Positions 34,999 to 43,198 of a DNA stretch of 48,747 bases are shown here, in pieces (the first letter of the stretch is position 1; the number at the start of each line of letters is the position of its first letter). The notes beneath the pieces are model-generated. The model was given only the letters and a program-made list of their open reading frames with translations. It made no database searches and had not been told where the DNA came from. The stretch is taken from the NCBI GenBank assembly GCA_019118345.1, contig DWZD01000015.1, positions 1 through 48,747 on the forward strand. The letters run 5' to 3'. The DNA is from Candidatus Desulfovibrio intestinavium. GTDB taxonomy: Bacteria > Desulfobacterota > Desulfovibrionia > Desulfovibrionales > Desulfovibrionaceae. The translations under genes were made by a program, and so were the position numbers.

Positions 34999-35472
34999 AT
35001 GAATTCCGATGATCATTCCCCGACCGGCATGGTTCAGTTCGGGACATTCTACCTTGAGGGACAGCTTTTTGGCGTGGATATCCTGAGGATGCGGGAGATC
35101 CTCTTGCCGCAGGCCATGACGCAGGTGCCGCGTGCCACCCGGGAGATGGAGGGCGTCATCAATCTGCGGGGGCAGGTCATTCCGGTCATCAGCCTGCGCC
35201 AGCGTCTGGGCATTCCCCGGCGTCCCTTCGACAAGCGGACGCGCATCATCAATATGGAAATCGACGGCATGGTGGTGGGTTTTCTGGTGGATGCCATCGG
35301 GCACGTCCATCGCTATGCCCGCCGCGAGATCAACGAGCCGCCCGTGCTGTATGGCGGCGTGGAAACCGAGGCCATTACCGGCATGGTCATCACCGAGCAG
35401 GGCATGCTCATGGTGCTGGACACCGCGCGCCTTATCTCTCTGGACAGCCTGCGGAATGCGCTGGACGGCTGA
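34999..35472 (+). CDS. cheW: CheW chemotaxis adaptor
   Basis: A 157-residue CheW that couples chemoreceptors to CheA. Motifs are MVQFGTFYLEGQLFGVDI, MREILLPQAMTQVPRA, GVINLRGQVIPVISLRQRLG, GFLVDAIGHVHR and ITGMVITEQGMLMVLD. A CAGGTG lies upstream of the ATG. No other chemotaxis gene adjoins it, so this is an orphan copy, as is common in Desulfovibrio genomes that have several che sets. Confidence 0.94.
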   Translation: MNSDDHSPTGMVQFGTFYLEGQLFGVDILRMREILLPQAMTQVPRATREMEGVINLRGQVIPVISLRQRLGIPRRPFDKRTRIINMEIDGMVVGFLVDAIGHVHRYARREINEPPVLYGGVETEAITGMVITEQGMLMVLDTARLISLDSLRNALDG

Positions 35473-35535
35473 CCCGCCGGGTATGGCCGACCGTTGACGG
35501 CCCCGCGCGGTGGCGCCAGTCGGGCCGAAGCATGC

Positions 35536-36171
35536 TCATTCCGCATCCTGATCCGAAAAGTCGCAGCGGGCGCGCCCGTCGGTGCGACCGGCCAGCAGGA
35601 CGGCAAATTCCTCCCGCCGGGCCGCGGGCAGGCTGATGCTGAGCACGGCACGCGCGCCATAGGCTTCATCCCGCACGCGGGCCTCCAGCTCGGGCAGCAG
35701 GCGGTGCAGCCTGTCCAGATGGGCAAAATCCACCTCCACGCGCGCCAGACAGCGCGGCACGCGCTCCTCTTGCGGCAAATCGGCCAGCACGTCGCGCACG
35801 CTGTCCTGATAGGCGCGCACTAGGCCCCCGGTTCCCAGCTTGACCCCGCCGAACCAGCGCGTCACCACCACGGAGATTTCGCCGATGCCGCAATGCAGCA
35901 GCACCTGCAGCATGGGCCGTCCCGCCGTGCCGTGCGGCTCGCCGTCGTCAGAAAAGCCGATTTCCGCCGTCTGGCCGGGCGGCCCCGCCACATAGGCCCA
36001 GCAGTTGTGGGTGGCGTCGGCGTGGGCGGCCCGGATGCTTTCCACAAAGGCGCGGGCTTCGGCATGACCGGCGGTGCGGGCGCAATGGGCCAAAAAGCGG
36101 CTGCGGCGCACGATGCGTTCGGCCTGATGCGGGGCATCGGGGGGGGCGGCGGGGACGGGATAGCGTTGCAT
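35536..36171 (-). CDS. yigZ: YigZ/IMPACT-family protein
   Basis: A 211-residue member of the YigZ/IMPACT family (UPF0029 domain plus a C-terminal DUF1949 domain). It has RRSRFLAHCARTAGH, HNCWAYVAG, SDDGEPHGTAGRPML, VVVTRWFGGVKLGTGGLVRAY and then the smaller C-terminal domain from about residue 135. The family is conserved in most bacteria, possibly linked to translation or stress, but its activity is not defined. It is a single gene convergent with cheW. Confidence 0.9.
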   Translation of the reverse strand: MQRYPVPAAPPDAPHQAERIVRRSRFLAHCARTAGHAEARAFVESIRAAHADATHNCWAYVAGPPGQTAEIGFSDDGEPHGTAGRPMLQVLLHCGIGEISVVVTRWFGGVKLGTGGLVRAYQDSVRDVLADLPQEERVPRCLARVEVDFAHLDRLHRLLPELEARVRDEAYGARAVLSISLPAARREEFAVLLAGRTDGRARCDFSDQDAE

Positions 36172-36261
36172 GGGGCGGGACTCCGACCGGAAAGGGTGCG
36201 CGAGGGGCGGAGGAATCCTATACCGTGAGGCGGCCGGCAGGCAAGGGCGGGGCAGCGGGCC

Positions 36262-36340
36262 TTTACGAAAAAATTTTCGGCATTATGTAAAAAAAGACTT
36301 TACAGGCAGGGAGGATTTCTGTAAACAGGAATTGTTCCTG
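36262..36340 (+). promoter_or_regulatory. Rubrerythrin promoter and leader palindromes
   Basis: TTTACG (36262-36267) and TATGTA (36284-36289) are 16 bases apart and could form the promoter. Just downstream are TTTACAG (36299-36305) and CTGTAAA (36319-36325), inverted with a 13-base spacer, and then CAGGAA-TTG-TTCCTG (36326-36340). The palindromes could bind a peroxide or redox regulator such as PerR, or fold in the leader. This is inference. Confidence 0.5.
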
Positions 36341-36372
36341 ATAACAACAACGTCCTCAAAAGGAGACTTCCC

Positions 36373-36885
36373 ATGAGCAAGACCCAGGAAAATCTGATGG
36401 CCGCCTTTGCCGGCGAATCCCAGGCCAACCGCAAATATCTCGCCTTTGCCGCCGTGGCCGACAAGGAAGGCCTGCCCCAGGTGGCCAAGCTCTTCCGCGC
36501 CGCTGCCGCCGCCGAAACCATCCATGCCCACGCCCATCTGAAAAATGCGGGCATGATCGGCGACACCGCCGCCAATCTCAAGGCCGCCATTGAAGGCGAG
36601 ACCTACGAATTTACCAAGATGTATCCCGACATGATCAAGGACGCCGAGGCCGAAGGCAACACCGCCGTGGCCAAGTACTTCGACTTCGCCAACAAGGTGG
36701 AAGAAGTGCACGCCAACCTGTACAAGAAGGCGCTGGCCGATCCCAAGGGCCTGGCCGGTACCGATTACTATGTGTGCAAGGTCTGCGGCTACACCCACGA
36801 AGGCCCCTGTGATGCCTGCCCCGTGTGCGGCGGCGGCGCGGCCGCCTTCTTCAAGGTGGACGATTCCTGCTGTCTGAACAAGTAG
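36373..36885 (+). CDS. rbr: Rubrerythrin
   Basis: A 170-residue rubrerythrin that reduces hydrogen peroxide in anaerobes. The ferritin-like diiron domain has Glu15 (FAGESQANRKY), Glu48 and His51 (ETIHAHAHL), a Glu in EGETYEFTKMYPDMI and a second ExxH near Glu110-His113. The C-terminal rubredoxin-like domain has Cys135, Cys138, Cys149 and Cys152. It carries extra cysteines, Cys146 between the pairs and Cys166-Cys167 close to the end, which the usual iron site does not need. AAAGGAGA gives a strong ribosome site. It fits the oxygen-defence set (rbo-rub-roo) nearby. Confidence 0.95.
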   Translation: MSKTQENLMAAFAGESQANRKYLAFAAVADKEGLPQVAKLFRAAAAAETIHAHAHLKNAGMIGDTAANLKAAIEGETYEFTKMYPDMIKDAEAEGNTAVAKYFDFANKVEEVHANLYKKALADPKGLAGTDYYVCKVCGYTHEGPCDACPVCGGGAAAFFKVDDSCCLNK

Positions 36886-36895
36886 TGCCCGGTGC

Positions 36896-36958
36896 GGCCG
36901 GAGCATATCCGGCCCCGGCATTCCCTTGCGGCGCGCCTCCCCTGCGGAAGCGCGCCGC
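36896..36958 (+). terminator. Tandem hairpins after rubrerythrin
   Basis: GGCCGG-N7-CCGGCC at 36896-36914 and GCGGCGCGC-N13-GCGCGCCGC at 36928-36958 follow the rbr stop. Neither has a long T tract (the second continues GCTTGTCTC), but together they probably end or stabilise the rbr message. Confidence 0.5.
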
Positions 36959-37114
36959 GCTTGTCTCAGCCGTCCGGCACGGGCTGGGGAGGCTGATTTT
37001 CTCCGTACCGCGGGCCGGGGCGTGCATTGCATTTTTGCGGGAAAGCGGGCAAGATTCAGGCTTCGCGTCCGCTTCCCCCCCCCTGCGGGAGCGGGCCATC
37101 AGGAGGCCGAATTC

Positions 37115-38419
37115 ATGCGTAAGATTGCTGTTTCGTGCGGCGCCCTGCTCATGGCGCTGCTGGCCGTGGCGACGGCGTCCCTTGCCGCCGGTGCCGCCAA
37201 AACATCTCCCGACGGGAAATATGAGGACTTGCGGCGTTTCAGCCAGGTGCTGGATCTGGTGGAACGGCACTATGTCAAGGACGTGAGCCGGGCGGATCTC
37301 ATCAACGGCGCGCTCAAGGGCATGCTGTCGGCGCTGGATCCGCATTCCACTTTCATGACGCCGGAAGAATACAAGGAAATGCACGAGAATACCGCCGGGG
37401 AGTTTTTTGGCGTCGGCATCGAAATGACGCTGGAAAACGGGCAGGTCACCGTGCTGACGCCCATTGACGACACGCCCGCCTTCCGGGCCGGTGTGCAGCC
37501 CGGGGATCTCATTCTCTCCATCAACGGGCAGCCCACGCAGGAGCTTTCCCTTTCCGAGGTGGCCTCGCGCATTCGCGGCCCCAAGGGCACCGAAGTGGAG
37601 CTGACCCTTCTGCGCGCCAATTCCAAGACCCCGCATACGGTGCGCATCGTGCGCGACGCCATTCCGCTGGTCAGCGTCAAGTCCCGCAAGCTGGAGGACG
37701 GCTACTACTGGGTGCGGCTCTCCCGCTTTGCCGAACCCACCAGCGAGGAGCTGCGCAAGGCGCTCAATCAGGCGGTCAGGGAAAGCGAAAAGACCGGCGG
37801 CCTCAAGGGGATCGTGCTCGACTTGCGCAACAATCCCGGCGGCCTGCTGGATCAGGCCGTGGACGTGTCGGACATGTTTCTGTCCTCGGGCAACATCGTG
37901 TCCATCAAGGGCCGTGACGGCGGCATACAGCATGTGTATACCGCCAAGAATCAGGCCGACGACATCAAGGTGCCGCTGGTAGTGCTCATCAACGCCGGAT
38001 CGGCTTCGGCCTCGGAAATCGTGGCCGGCGCGCTGCGCGACCAGAAGCGGGCGCTCATCGTGGGCGAGCGCTCCTTCGGCAAGGGATCGGTGCAGAATCT
38101 CATTCCGCTCATGGACAAGTCCGGACTCAAGCTGACCGTGGCCCTCTATTACACGCCCAACGGCAGTTCCATTCAGGCTGAGGGCATTGTGCCGGATGTG
38201 GATGTGCCCTTTGAGGCCCCGCGTGAGCAGGACAAGGACGGAGATCGCCTGCTTGTGCGGGAAAAGGATCTCAACCGCCATCTGGAAAACGGCAAGCAGC
38301 CCAGAAGCGGCAAGCAAAAGACGGAAAATGAGGGGCGCGAACAGCTGGAACGGGACAATCAGCTGCGCATGGCGCTCAATCTGGTCAAGAGTCTGCCCCG
38401 CATGAGCGGCATTCGCTAA
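37115..38419 (+). CDS. ctpA: C-terminal processing peptidase (S41)
   Basis: A 434-residue periplasmic serine protease. A signal peptide (about residues 1-27) is followed by an S41 helper region, a PDZ domain (about residues 100-180; FGVGIEMTLENGQVTV and GVQPGDLILSINGQP) and the catalytic domain with Ser298 in NAGSASASE and Lys323 in SFGKGSVQ, 25 residues later as in E. coli Prc. The C-terminus is a charged helix. AGGAGG lies upstream. It is followed after 12 bases by the divergent polysaccharide deacetylase, a common pairing in which an EnvC-type activator often comes before; none is seen here. Confidence 0.95.
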   Translation: MRKIAVSCGALLMALLAVATASLAAGAAKTSPDGKYEDLRRFSQVLDLVERHYVKDVSRADLINGALKGMLSALDPHSTFMTPEEYKEMHENTAGEFFGVGIEMTLENGQVTVLTPIDDTPAFRAGVQPGDLILSINGQPTQELSLSEVASRIRGPKGTEVELTLLRANSKTPHTVRIVRDAIPLVSVKSRKLEDGYYWVRLSRFAEPTSEELRKALNQAVRESEKTGGLKGIVLDLRNNPGGLLDQAVDVSDMFLSSGNIVSIKGRDGGIQHVYTAKNQADDIKVPLVVLINAGSASASEIVAGALRDQKRALIVGERSFGKGSVQNLIPLMDKSGLKLTVALYYTPNGSSIQAEGIVPDVDVPFEAPREQDKDGDRLLVREKDLNRHLENGKQPRSGKQKTENEGREQLERDNQLRMALNLVKSLPRMSGIR

Positions 38420-38431
38420 CGGCGGCCTGTC

Positions 38432-39667
38432 ATGCTGGAGAGGCGGCGTCCCTCCGAAAGAGGCTCCGGCCCGCTGCGGCGGGCATCCCTCCGCCTGCTG
38501 GTGTGCGGTCTGCTCTGGTTTTCCCTGTCGCTGGGGGCAGGGGCGTGGCTGCTGTCGCGGCAGGGGCAGCAGACCGGGCCGCTCATGCTGCTGCGGGAGC
38601 AGGACGGCCCGCATGTGCAGGCGCTGCGGCAGCGGGCCTTTACGGCCCTGCTCGAGCGGGCGGCGGCAGGCGTGCCCCATGCCCGCCTGACCTGCGAACC
38701 CGCGCCGGACGGCGAAGGCGTGCTGCACTGTGCGGTGGAAGGCCTGAGCGCGCCCCTGCGTCTGGCCCTGGGCATGCAGGAGCGCGTGCGCGTCTGGCGG
38801 CGTTCCATCAGGCCGGATGCCGCGTCGCCGCTGCTGCGGCCCGGTGAGGAGCCTGAGCTGGTCTGGCGGGATGACGGCAGTCTGGAGGCGCGCATCGGCG
38901 GCAAGGCCGTGCAGCGCATCCGCTTTCCGGGCCATGAGGCCCGACTTGGCGCGCTGGCCCGACCGCTGGGGGCGGCCTCGCTGGTCATTGTCATCGACGA
39001 TATGGGGCAGCGGACGGATGCGGCCGGGCAGCTTGCCGCCCTGCCGTTTCCCGTGACCCTTGCCGTCTGGCCGCATGCCCGTCATGCGGCGGAAGCGGAA
39101 CGGCTGGCCCATGAGCACGGCCTGGACGTGCTGGTTCATCTGCCCATGCAGCCCCAGCCCCGCCGGAACAAGCAGCCGGATCCCGGCCCCGGCGCACTGA
39201 AGGAGGACATGGGCGGCGATGCCATGCGCGCCATTCTGGATGCCGCCTTCAGCCGTCTGCCCACGGCCATCGGCTTCAACAACCACATGGGTTCGCGCTT
39301 TACCGGCAGCCGCACGGCATGCCGTCTGCTGTGCAGCCAGCTGCGCGGGCAGGGGCTGTTCGTGCTGGACAGCATGACCCGGGATCATGCCCTGCTGGCC
39401 GAGGAAGCCCGGCGGCAGGGGCTGGTCAGTGCGCGGCGCGACATCTTTCTGGACAACGAGCGCAAGGTGCCCGCCATCCTGGCCGCGCTGGACGATGCCG
39501 CCGAACAGGCCCGGCGGCAGGGGGTGGCCATTGCCATCGGGCATCCCTACCCGGAAACCCTGCGCGCCCTGCGCGAATGGCGGATGGACGCCGGACGCGA
39601 GGGCGTGGCCGTGGTTTCCCTGCGGCGGTTGATCTGGCATCTGGCCGTGCATGCTGAAGCGGAATAG
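38432..39667 (+). CDS. Divergent polysaccharide deacetylase (YibQ-type)
   Basis: A 411-residue protein with an N-terminal membrane anchor (about residues 18-42, LRLLVCGLLWFSLSLGAGAW) and a C-terminal divergent polysaccharide deacetylase domain. Signature segments are LVIVIDDMGQRTDAAGQL, FPVTLAVWPHARHA, EHGLDVLVHLPMQP, GFNNHMGSRFT and GVAIAIGHPYPETL. It probably acts on cell wall glycan in the periplasm, perhaps with CtpA. The activity of this family is poorly defined. It has an additional domain of about 120 residues between anchor and catalytic part. Confidence 0.87.
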   Translation: MLERRRPSERGSGPLRRASLRLLVCGLLWFSLSLGAGAWLLSRQGQQTGPLMLLREQDGPHVQALRQRAFTALLERAAAGVPHARLTCEPAPDGEGVLHCAVEGLSAPLRLALGMQERVRVWRRSIRPDAASPLLRPGEEPELVWRDDGSLEARIGGKAVQRIRFPGHEARLGALARPLGAASLVIVIDDMGQRTDAAGQLAALPFPVTLAVWPHARHAAEAERLAHEHGLDVLVHLPMQPQPRRNKQPDPGPGALKEDMGGDAMRAILDAAFSRLPTAIGFNNHMGSRFTGSRTACRLLCSQLRGQGLFVLDSMTRDHALLAEEARRQGLVSARRDIFLDNERKVPAILAALDDAAEQARRQGVAIAIGHPYPETLRALREWRMDAGREGVAVVSLRRLIWHLAVHAEAE

Positions 39668-39759
39668 GCCATCACGTTTTTGGCGTGTGCGCCGGATCAC
39701 GGCGGATTCCGGACAAACGGCGTAGCATGAAGGCCCATTTTTTACCGACAGGAGGTATC

Positions 39760-40170
39760 ATGAAGTATGCTGTTCAGCTTTGTCTGGCCCTGATTCTGCT
39801 GCTGGCGGGCGTCAGCCACGCGCAGGCGGATGCCTATCAGCTCTCCACCCACATTCTGGATGTTTCGCGCGGCAAACCCGTGCCCGGGGCGGAAATCGTC
39901 CTCTTCAAGATCGACACGAGCAAGGATATCTGGGTCAAGGTGGCTCAGGGCCGTACCGACGAACACGGCCGGGTGAGCGATTTCCTGCCCGGTACGGGCA
40001 ATGACGGCATCTACAAGCTGCGCTTCGAGGTGGCCCCCTACTTCAAGGCCCAGAACCAGCCCTCCATTTATCCCTTTGTGGAAGTCATCTTCAGCATCGA
40101 GGGCACGGAACATTATCATATCCCCATCACCATGTCGGCCAACGGCTACGGCACCTATCGCGGCAACTAG
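39760..40170 (+). CDS. Periplasmic transthyretin-like protein (HIU hydrolase family)
   Basis: A 136-residue protein with a signal peptide (about residues 1-23, ending SHAQA) and a transthyretin-like domain. Features of 5-hydroxyisourate hydrolases are the N-terminal His31 in QLSTHILDVSRGKPVPGAE, GRTDEHGRVSDFL, YPFVEVIFSIEGTEHYHIPI and a C-terminal GYGTYRGN. The canonical ending is YRGS; here Ser is replaced by Asn. It may hydrolyse 5-hydroxyisourate in the periplasm, but no other uric acid gene is in the window. ATG at 39760 has GGAGG four bases upstream; longer frames are rejected. Confidence 0.87.
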   Translation: MKYAVQLCLALILLLAGVSHAQADAYQLSTHILDVSRGKPVPGAEIVLFKIDTSKDIWVKVAQGRTDEHGRVSDFLPGTGNDGIYKLRFEVAPYFKAQNQPSIYPFVEVIFSIEGTEHYHIPITMSANGYGTYRGN

Positions 40171-40275
40171 GCGGCGCGTTGCGCACGCACGGCATGCTGC
40201 CGCCGGGCAGGGAGCGGAATCGGCTTCCGGGCGCTTTCCCCTCCCGGCCCGCCGGCGGCAGGACAAGGAGCAAGA

Positions 40276-41091
40276 ATGATGCAAACGACGACCATTGCCT
40301 GCATCGGCTGCGGCAATATGGGCGGGGCCATGCTGGGCGGCTGGCTGCCGGAGGCGCAGGCCCGGGGCTACCGCCTGCTGGGCATGACGCGCACGCCGTC
40401 GCGGGCGGCGGAGCTGGTCGAACGCGGCCTGATCCTGCGGGATACCGCCGAGGAGGTCGCGCGCGAGGCGGATATTCTCGTGCTGGCGGTCAAGCCCTAT
40501 CAGGTTGAGGCAATGCTCGCCCGGCTGGCGTCCGTGATCCGGCCGGAAACCCTGCTGGTTTCCGTGGCCGCCGGGGTGAGCGTGGCGCGCCTGCGCGCCG
40601 CCGTGGGCGGGCGCTGCCCCGTGGTGCGCTGCATGCCCAACACGCCTGCCCTGGTGGGCAAGGGCGTCTTTGCCCTCTGCTTTGACGATCCTGCCCTGCG
40701 CCCGGAGGACTGCGAACGGGTGCGCGCGCTCTTCGGCCATCTGGGCGTGAGCGTGGATTTGCCCGAGCGGCAGATGACGGCCTTTTCCGCTCTGGTGGGC
40801 GCGGGGCCTGCCTATGTCTTTCAGATGATGCAGGGACTGGTGCAGGCGGGCGTCACCCAGGGCTTTTCCTGGAGTCAGTCGCGCGAACTGGTGGCCGCCC
40901 TCTTTGAGGGCTGCGCCTGCATGGTGCGGCAGGATAGCAAGCCGCTCATGGAAATGCGGGACAATGTCTGCTCCCCGGCGGGCCTGACCATTGCCGGGGT
41001 CAATGTACTGGATCGGGCCGGTCTTGCCGGTTTGCTGGTGGACGCGGTGCTGGCAGCCGAGCGTCGCGGGCGCGAAATGGAAGAGGAATAG
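40276..41091 (+). CDS. proC: Pyrroline-5-carboxylate reductase
   Basis: A 271-residue enzyme for the last step of proline synthesis. The Rossmann motif IACIGCGNMGGAMLGGW starts at about residue 7, with LVLAVKPYQVEAML, SVAAGVSVARLRAAVG, RCMPNTPALVGKG, ALVGAGPAYVFQMMQGL and the C-terminal DNVCSPAGLTIAGVNVLDRAGL. AAGGAG precedes the ATG pair at 40276/40279. It is followed by the fluoride channel gene 43 bases later. Confidence 0.95.
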   Translation: MMQTTTIACIGCGNMGGAMLGGWLPEAQARGYRLLGMTRTPSRAAELVERGLILRDTAEEVAREADILVLAVKPYQVEAMLARLASVIRPETLLVSVAAGVSVARLRAAVGGRCPVVRCMPNTPALVGKGVFALCFDDPALRPEDCERVRALFGHLGVSVDLPERQMTAFSALVGAGPAYVFQMMQGLVQAGVTQGFSWSQSRELVAALFEGCACMVRQDSKPLMEMRDNVCSPAGLTIAGVNVLDRAGLAGLLVDAVLAAERRGREMEEE

Positions 41092-41134
41092 CACGGCGGC
41101 AGGGCGACGCAGCACCGTCGCCCCGGAGGCGGAC

Positions 41135-41515
41135 ATGACCACATGGGCACAGCTGGGCTGGCTGGCGCTGGCCGGGGCGCTGGGTACGCTGGCCCGCTAC
41201 GGGGCCTCGGAACTGGCCAACCGTCTGGCGGGCGGCCACTATCCGCTGGGAACCTTCACGGTCAACGTGCTGGGTTCCTTCCTTTTCGGCTTCATCTGGC
41301 ATCTGGCGGCGGTGCGCCTGCTCATTCCCGATCAGCTGCGCATCATCCTGCTGGTGGGCTTCATGGGTTCGTTCACGACCTTCTCCTCGCTCATGTTCGA
41401 CTCCTTCGCCCTGGGCCAGACCCGGCCCATCCTGCTCTTTTTCAATATCGGGGCGCAGGTGGTGCTGGGACTGGGCGCGCTCCTGCTGGGCATGACGCTG
41501 GCCCGTCAGCTCTGA
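41135..41515 (+). CDS. crcB: Fluoride channel FluC (CrcB)
   Basis: A 126-residue four-helix membrane protein that exports fluoride. Family motifs are GALGTLARYGAS, YPLGTFTVNVLGSFLFGF and GFMGSFTTFSSLMFDSF, including the conserved Phe and Asn residues of the pore. GGAGG lies 5 bases before the ATG. No fluoride riboswitch is seen, and it is probably co-transcribed with proC. Its last 10 bases overlap, on the opposite strand, the end of the proposed selenoprotein gene. Confidence 0.94.
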   Translation: MTTWAQLGWLALAGALGTLARYGASELANRLAGGHYPLGTFTVNVLGSFLFGFIWHLAAVRLLIPDQLRIILLVGFMGSFTTFSSLMFDSFALGQTRPILLFFNIGAQVVLGLGALLLGMTLARQL

Positions 41516-41862
41516 TGGCCGCCCGGGACGTCTGCGCCGCAGCCGACATCCGAAGTCCTGCCGGCATCGGGTGGCTGACAGGCCTCAGGCCCGCCGGCTG
41601 AGGAGCCGCCTCCGCTCTCGTTGCTGTCCGCGGGCCGGGGCGAATGATCTGCCGTCACGCTCGTGAGCGGCGCAGGGTCGAAAAAGAAGCCGTCCCGCGC
41701 GGCGTCGCGGCGCGCGCCGGTCTCATTGAGCGGATCCCTCAGACCGAGGGCACGCAGGTTGGGGCGTCAGCCGCAGCCGTTGCCCGCCGCGCCGCTGCCG
41801 ATGAGGCGTGACACGACAAAACCCAGCAGGCCCAGAAAAAGCAGAGCAAGCAGCTCACTCAT
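41506..41862 (-). CDS. Proposed small selenoprotein with CGU motif
   Basis: A 118-residue protein if the TGA at codon 32 (41769-41767) is read as selenocysteine. The N-terminus MSELLALLFLGLLGFVVSRL is a membrane helix, followed by GSGAAGNGCGU, then RPNLRALGLRDPLNETGARR and a Gly/Ser/Pro-rich tail ending ...PGGHQS at a second TGA. After the first TGA the frame is open for 86 codons, with G or C at most third positions, as in its neighbours. A hairpin with a GGUCU loop follows the TGA. AGGAGGG lies seven bases before the ATG. It is 37 bases after hydF and so probably in the hydrogenase operon. Without Sec insertion it would be a 31-residue membrane peptide. No family is recognised. Confidence 0.7.
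41730..41769 (-). promoter_or_regulatory. Candidate bacterial SECIS element
   Basis: Read on the minus strand from the UGA, the bases at +17 to +31 form CCCUC-GGUCU-GAGGG, a perfect 5-base stem with a GGUCU loop (41750-41736). A lower GCG/CGC pairing at +12 to +14 and +35 to +37 extends it. The E. coli fdhF SECIS has the same GGUCU loop, starting at +19; here it starts at +22, inside the accepted range. This is strong support for selenocysteine insertion. Confidence 0.7.
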
Positions 41863-41899
41863 GAACAATCCCTCCTGAAGCGGGAGTTGCGCCCGGCGA

Positions 41900-43198
41900 T
41901 TAATCCTGACCCGTGTTGTGTGCGGCGTCAAGGGCCGCCGCCCGGTAGGCCTCCAGCGCCTCGGGAAAAGGGGAAAGCACCCGCTCCAGCACGCCCTGCG
42001 CCAGGGAAATGGCCATGCCGTAATTGGTCATGGGCAGACGGGCGCGCGCGGCTTCCTCCAGCCGCTGATTCATCTGACGGCGGGTCAGGGTGCAGCCGCC
42101 GCAATGCACGACCGCCCGCGCGGGTTGCCCGCTGCGGTATTCGCGCCAGTGGCGGCCGGACAGCATGGGACAGGCCACTTCGCCGCCCGCCAGCCGGGCC
42201 AGGAGGCGGGGAATCTTCACCCGGCCGATGTCGTCGGCCTGTGGATGATGCGAACAGGCTTCCTGAATGAGTACCGTATCCCCGGGCCGCAGGCGGCGCA
42301 GGGCCGCCGCGCCGCGCGCCAGCAGGGGCAGATCGCCCTTGAGGCGGGCCATGAGGATGGAAAAGGTGGTCAGGGGTACGGCAGGCGGCGTTGCCGCTGC
42401 CACAGCCGCCACCACCTGCGAATCGCAGACCACCAGATGCGGCGGTTCGCGCAGGGCCATCAGGGCTGCCGCATAGCCGGCGTCCGTCACCACCATGCAC
42501 AAGGCCTGCCCGTCCAGCGCATCCCGGATGGCCTGCACCTGCGGCATGATCAGCCGTCCTTTCGGCGCGCTGCCATCCTGCGGACAGACGAGGATCAGAC
42601 AGCCGCCCTCGGGCAGCAGATCGCGCAACAGCGGCGCTTCGTCCTCCCGGGGGGGCAATTGCGCCAGCAGCTCGCGCACCTCGGCCAAATCAGCCGCCGC
42701 ATTCGCGAGGGACGCGCCGTCTTCGCCCGAGGGCAGGCGGCAGACCGCCAGCGGCACGCCGGCGGGCAGATCCGCTGCGGGGGGCCGCCAGTTGCGGGCC
42801 ATGCCCGCCATGCCCGCATCCCGGCAGTTGCAGACAATGCCGAAGGGCACTTCCGCCGTCCGCAGGGCGCGCACGGCCTGCTGTTCCGGCAGGCCCCAGA
42901 GGCAGTCTTCCAGCACGATGAGCGCCATATCCACTTCCCGCACCGCGCGCAGGCTGCGGGCCACACGCTGCGCGCCCAGCTCGCCCGCATCGTCCAGTCC
43001 CGGCGTGTCCAGCAGCACGACCGGGCCGAGCGGAGCCAGCTCCATGACCTTTTCCACCGGGTCGGTGGTCGTGCCCGGCATGGGCGAGACAAGGGCTGCC
43101 TCCTGCCCGCAGAGGGCATTGCAGAGGCTGGATTTGCCGGCATTGCGGCGGCCGAAGAGGCCGATGTGCAACCGTTGGGGGCGGGGGGCATCAGTCAT
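41900..43198 (-). CDS. hydF: [FeFe] hydrogenase maturation GTPase HydF
   Basis: A 432-residue HydF, the scaffold on which the two-iron subcluster is assembled before transfer to the hydrogenase. The GTPase domain has FGRRNAGKSSLCN (residues 15-27), PGTTTDPV and LLDTPGLDDAG. The C-terminal cluster-binding domain has Cys315 in EACSHHPQADD and Cys366 and Cys369 in VVHCGGCTLT, the family CxH...HCxxC pattern. Its start overlaps the hydE stop by 8 bases. A proposed selenoprotein gene follows. Confidence 0.95.
   Translation of the reverse strand: MTDAPRPQRLHIGLFGRRNAGKSSLCNALCGQEAALVSPMPGTTTDPVEKVMELAPLGPVVLLDTPGLDDAGELGAQRVARSLRAVREVDMALIVLEDCLWGLPEQQAVRALRTAEVPFGIVCNCRDAGMAGMARNWRPPAADLPAGVPLAVCRLPSGEDGASLANAAADLAEVRELLAQLPPREDEAPLLRDLLPEGGCLILVCPQDGSAPKGRLIMPQVQAIRDALDGQALCMVVTDAGYAAALMALREPPHLVVCDSQVVAAVAAATPPAVPLTTFSILMARLKGDLPLLARGAAALRRLRPGDTVLIQEACSHHPQADDIGRVKIPRLLARLAGGEVACPMLSGRHWREYRSGQPARAVVHCGGCTLTRRQMNQRLEEAARARLPMTNYGMAISLAQGVLERVLSPFPEALEAYRAAALDAAHNTGQD

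Noticed and set aside
36851..39700. A 949-codon open frame antisense to ctpA and the deacetylase
   Set aside because: It spans two well-supported genes and the gap between them and resembles no protein family.
41663..41878. A 71-codon plus-strand frame between crcB and hydF
   Set aside because: It is very rich in Arg, Ser and Pro, has no ribosome site and lies opposite the proposed selenoprotein gene, which explains the region better.
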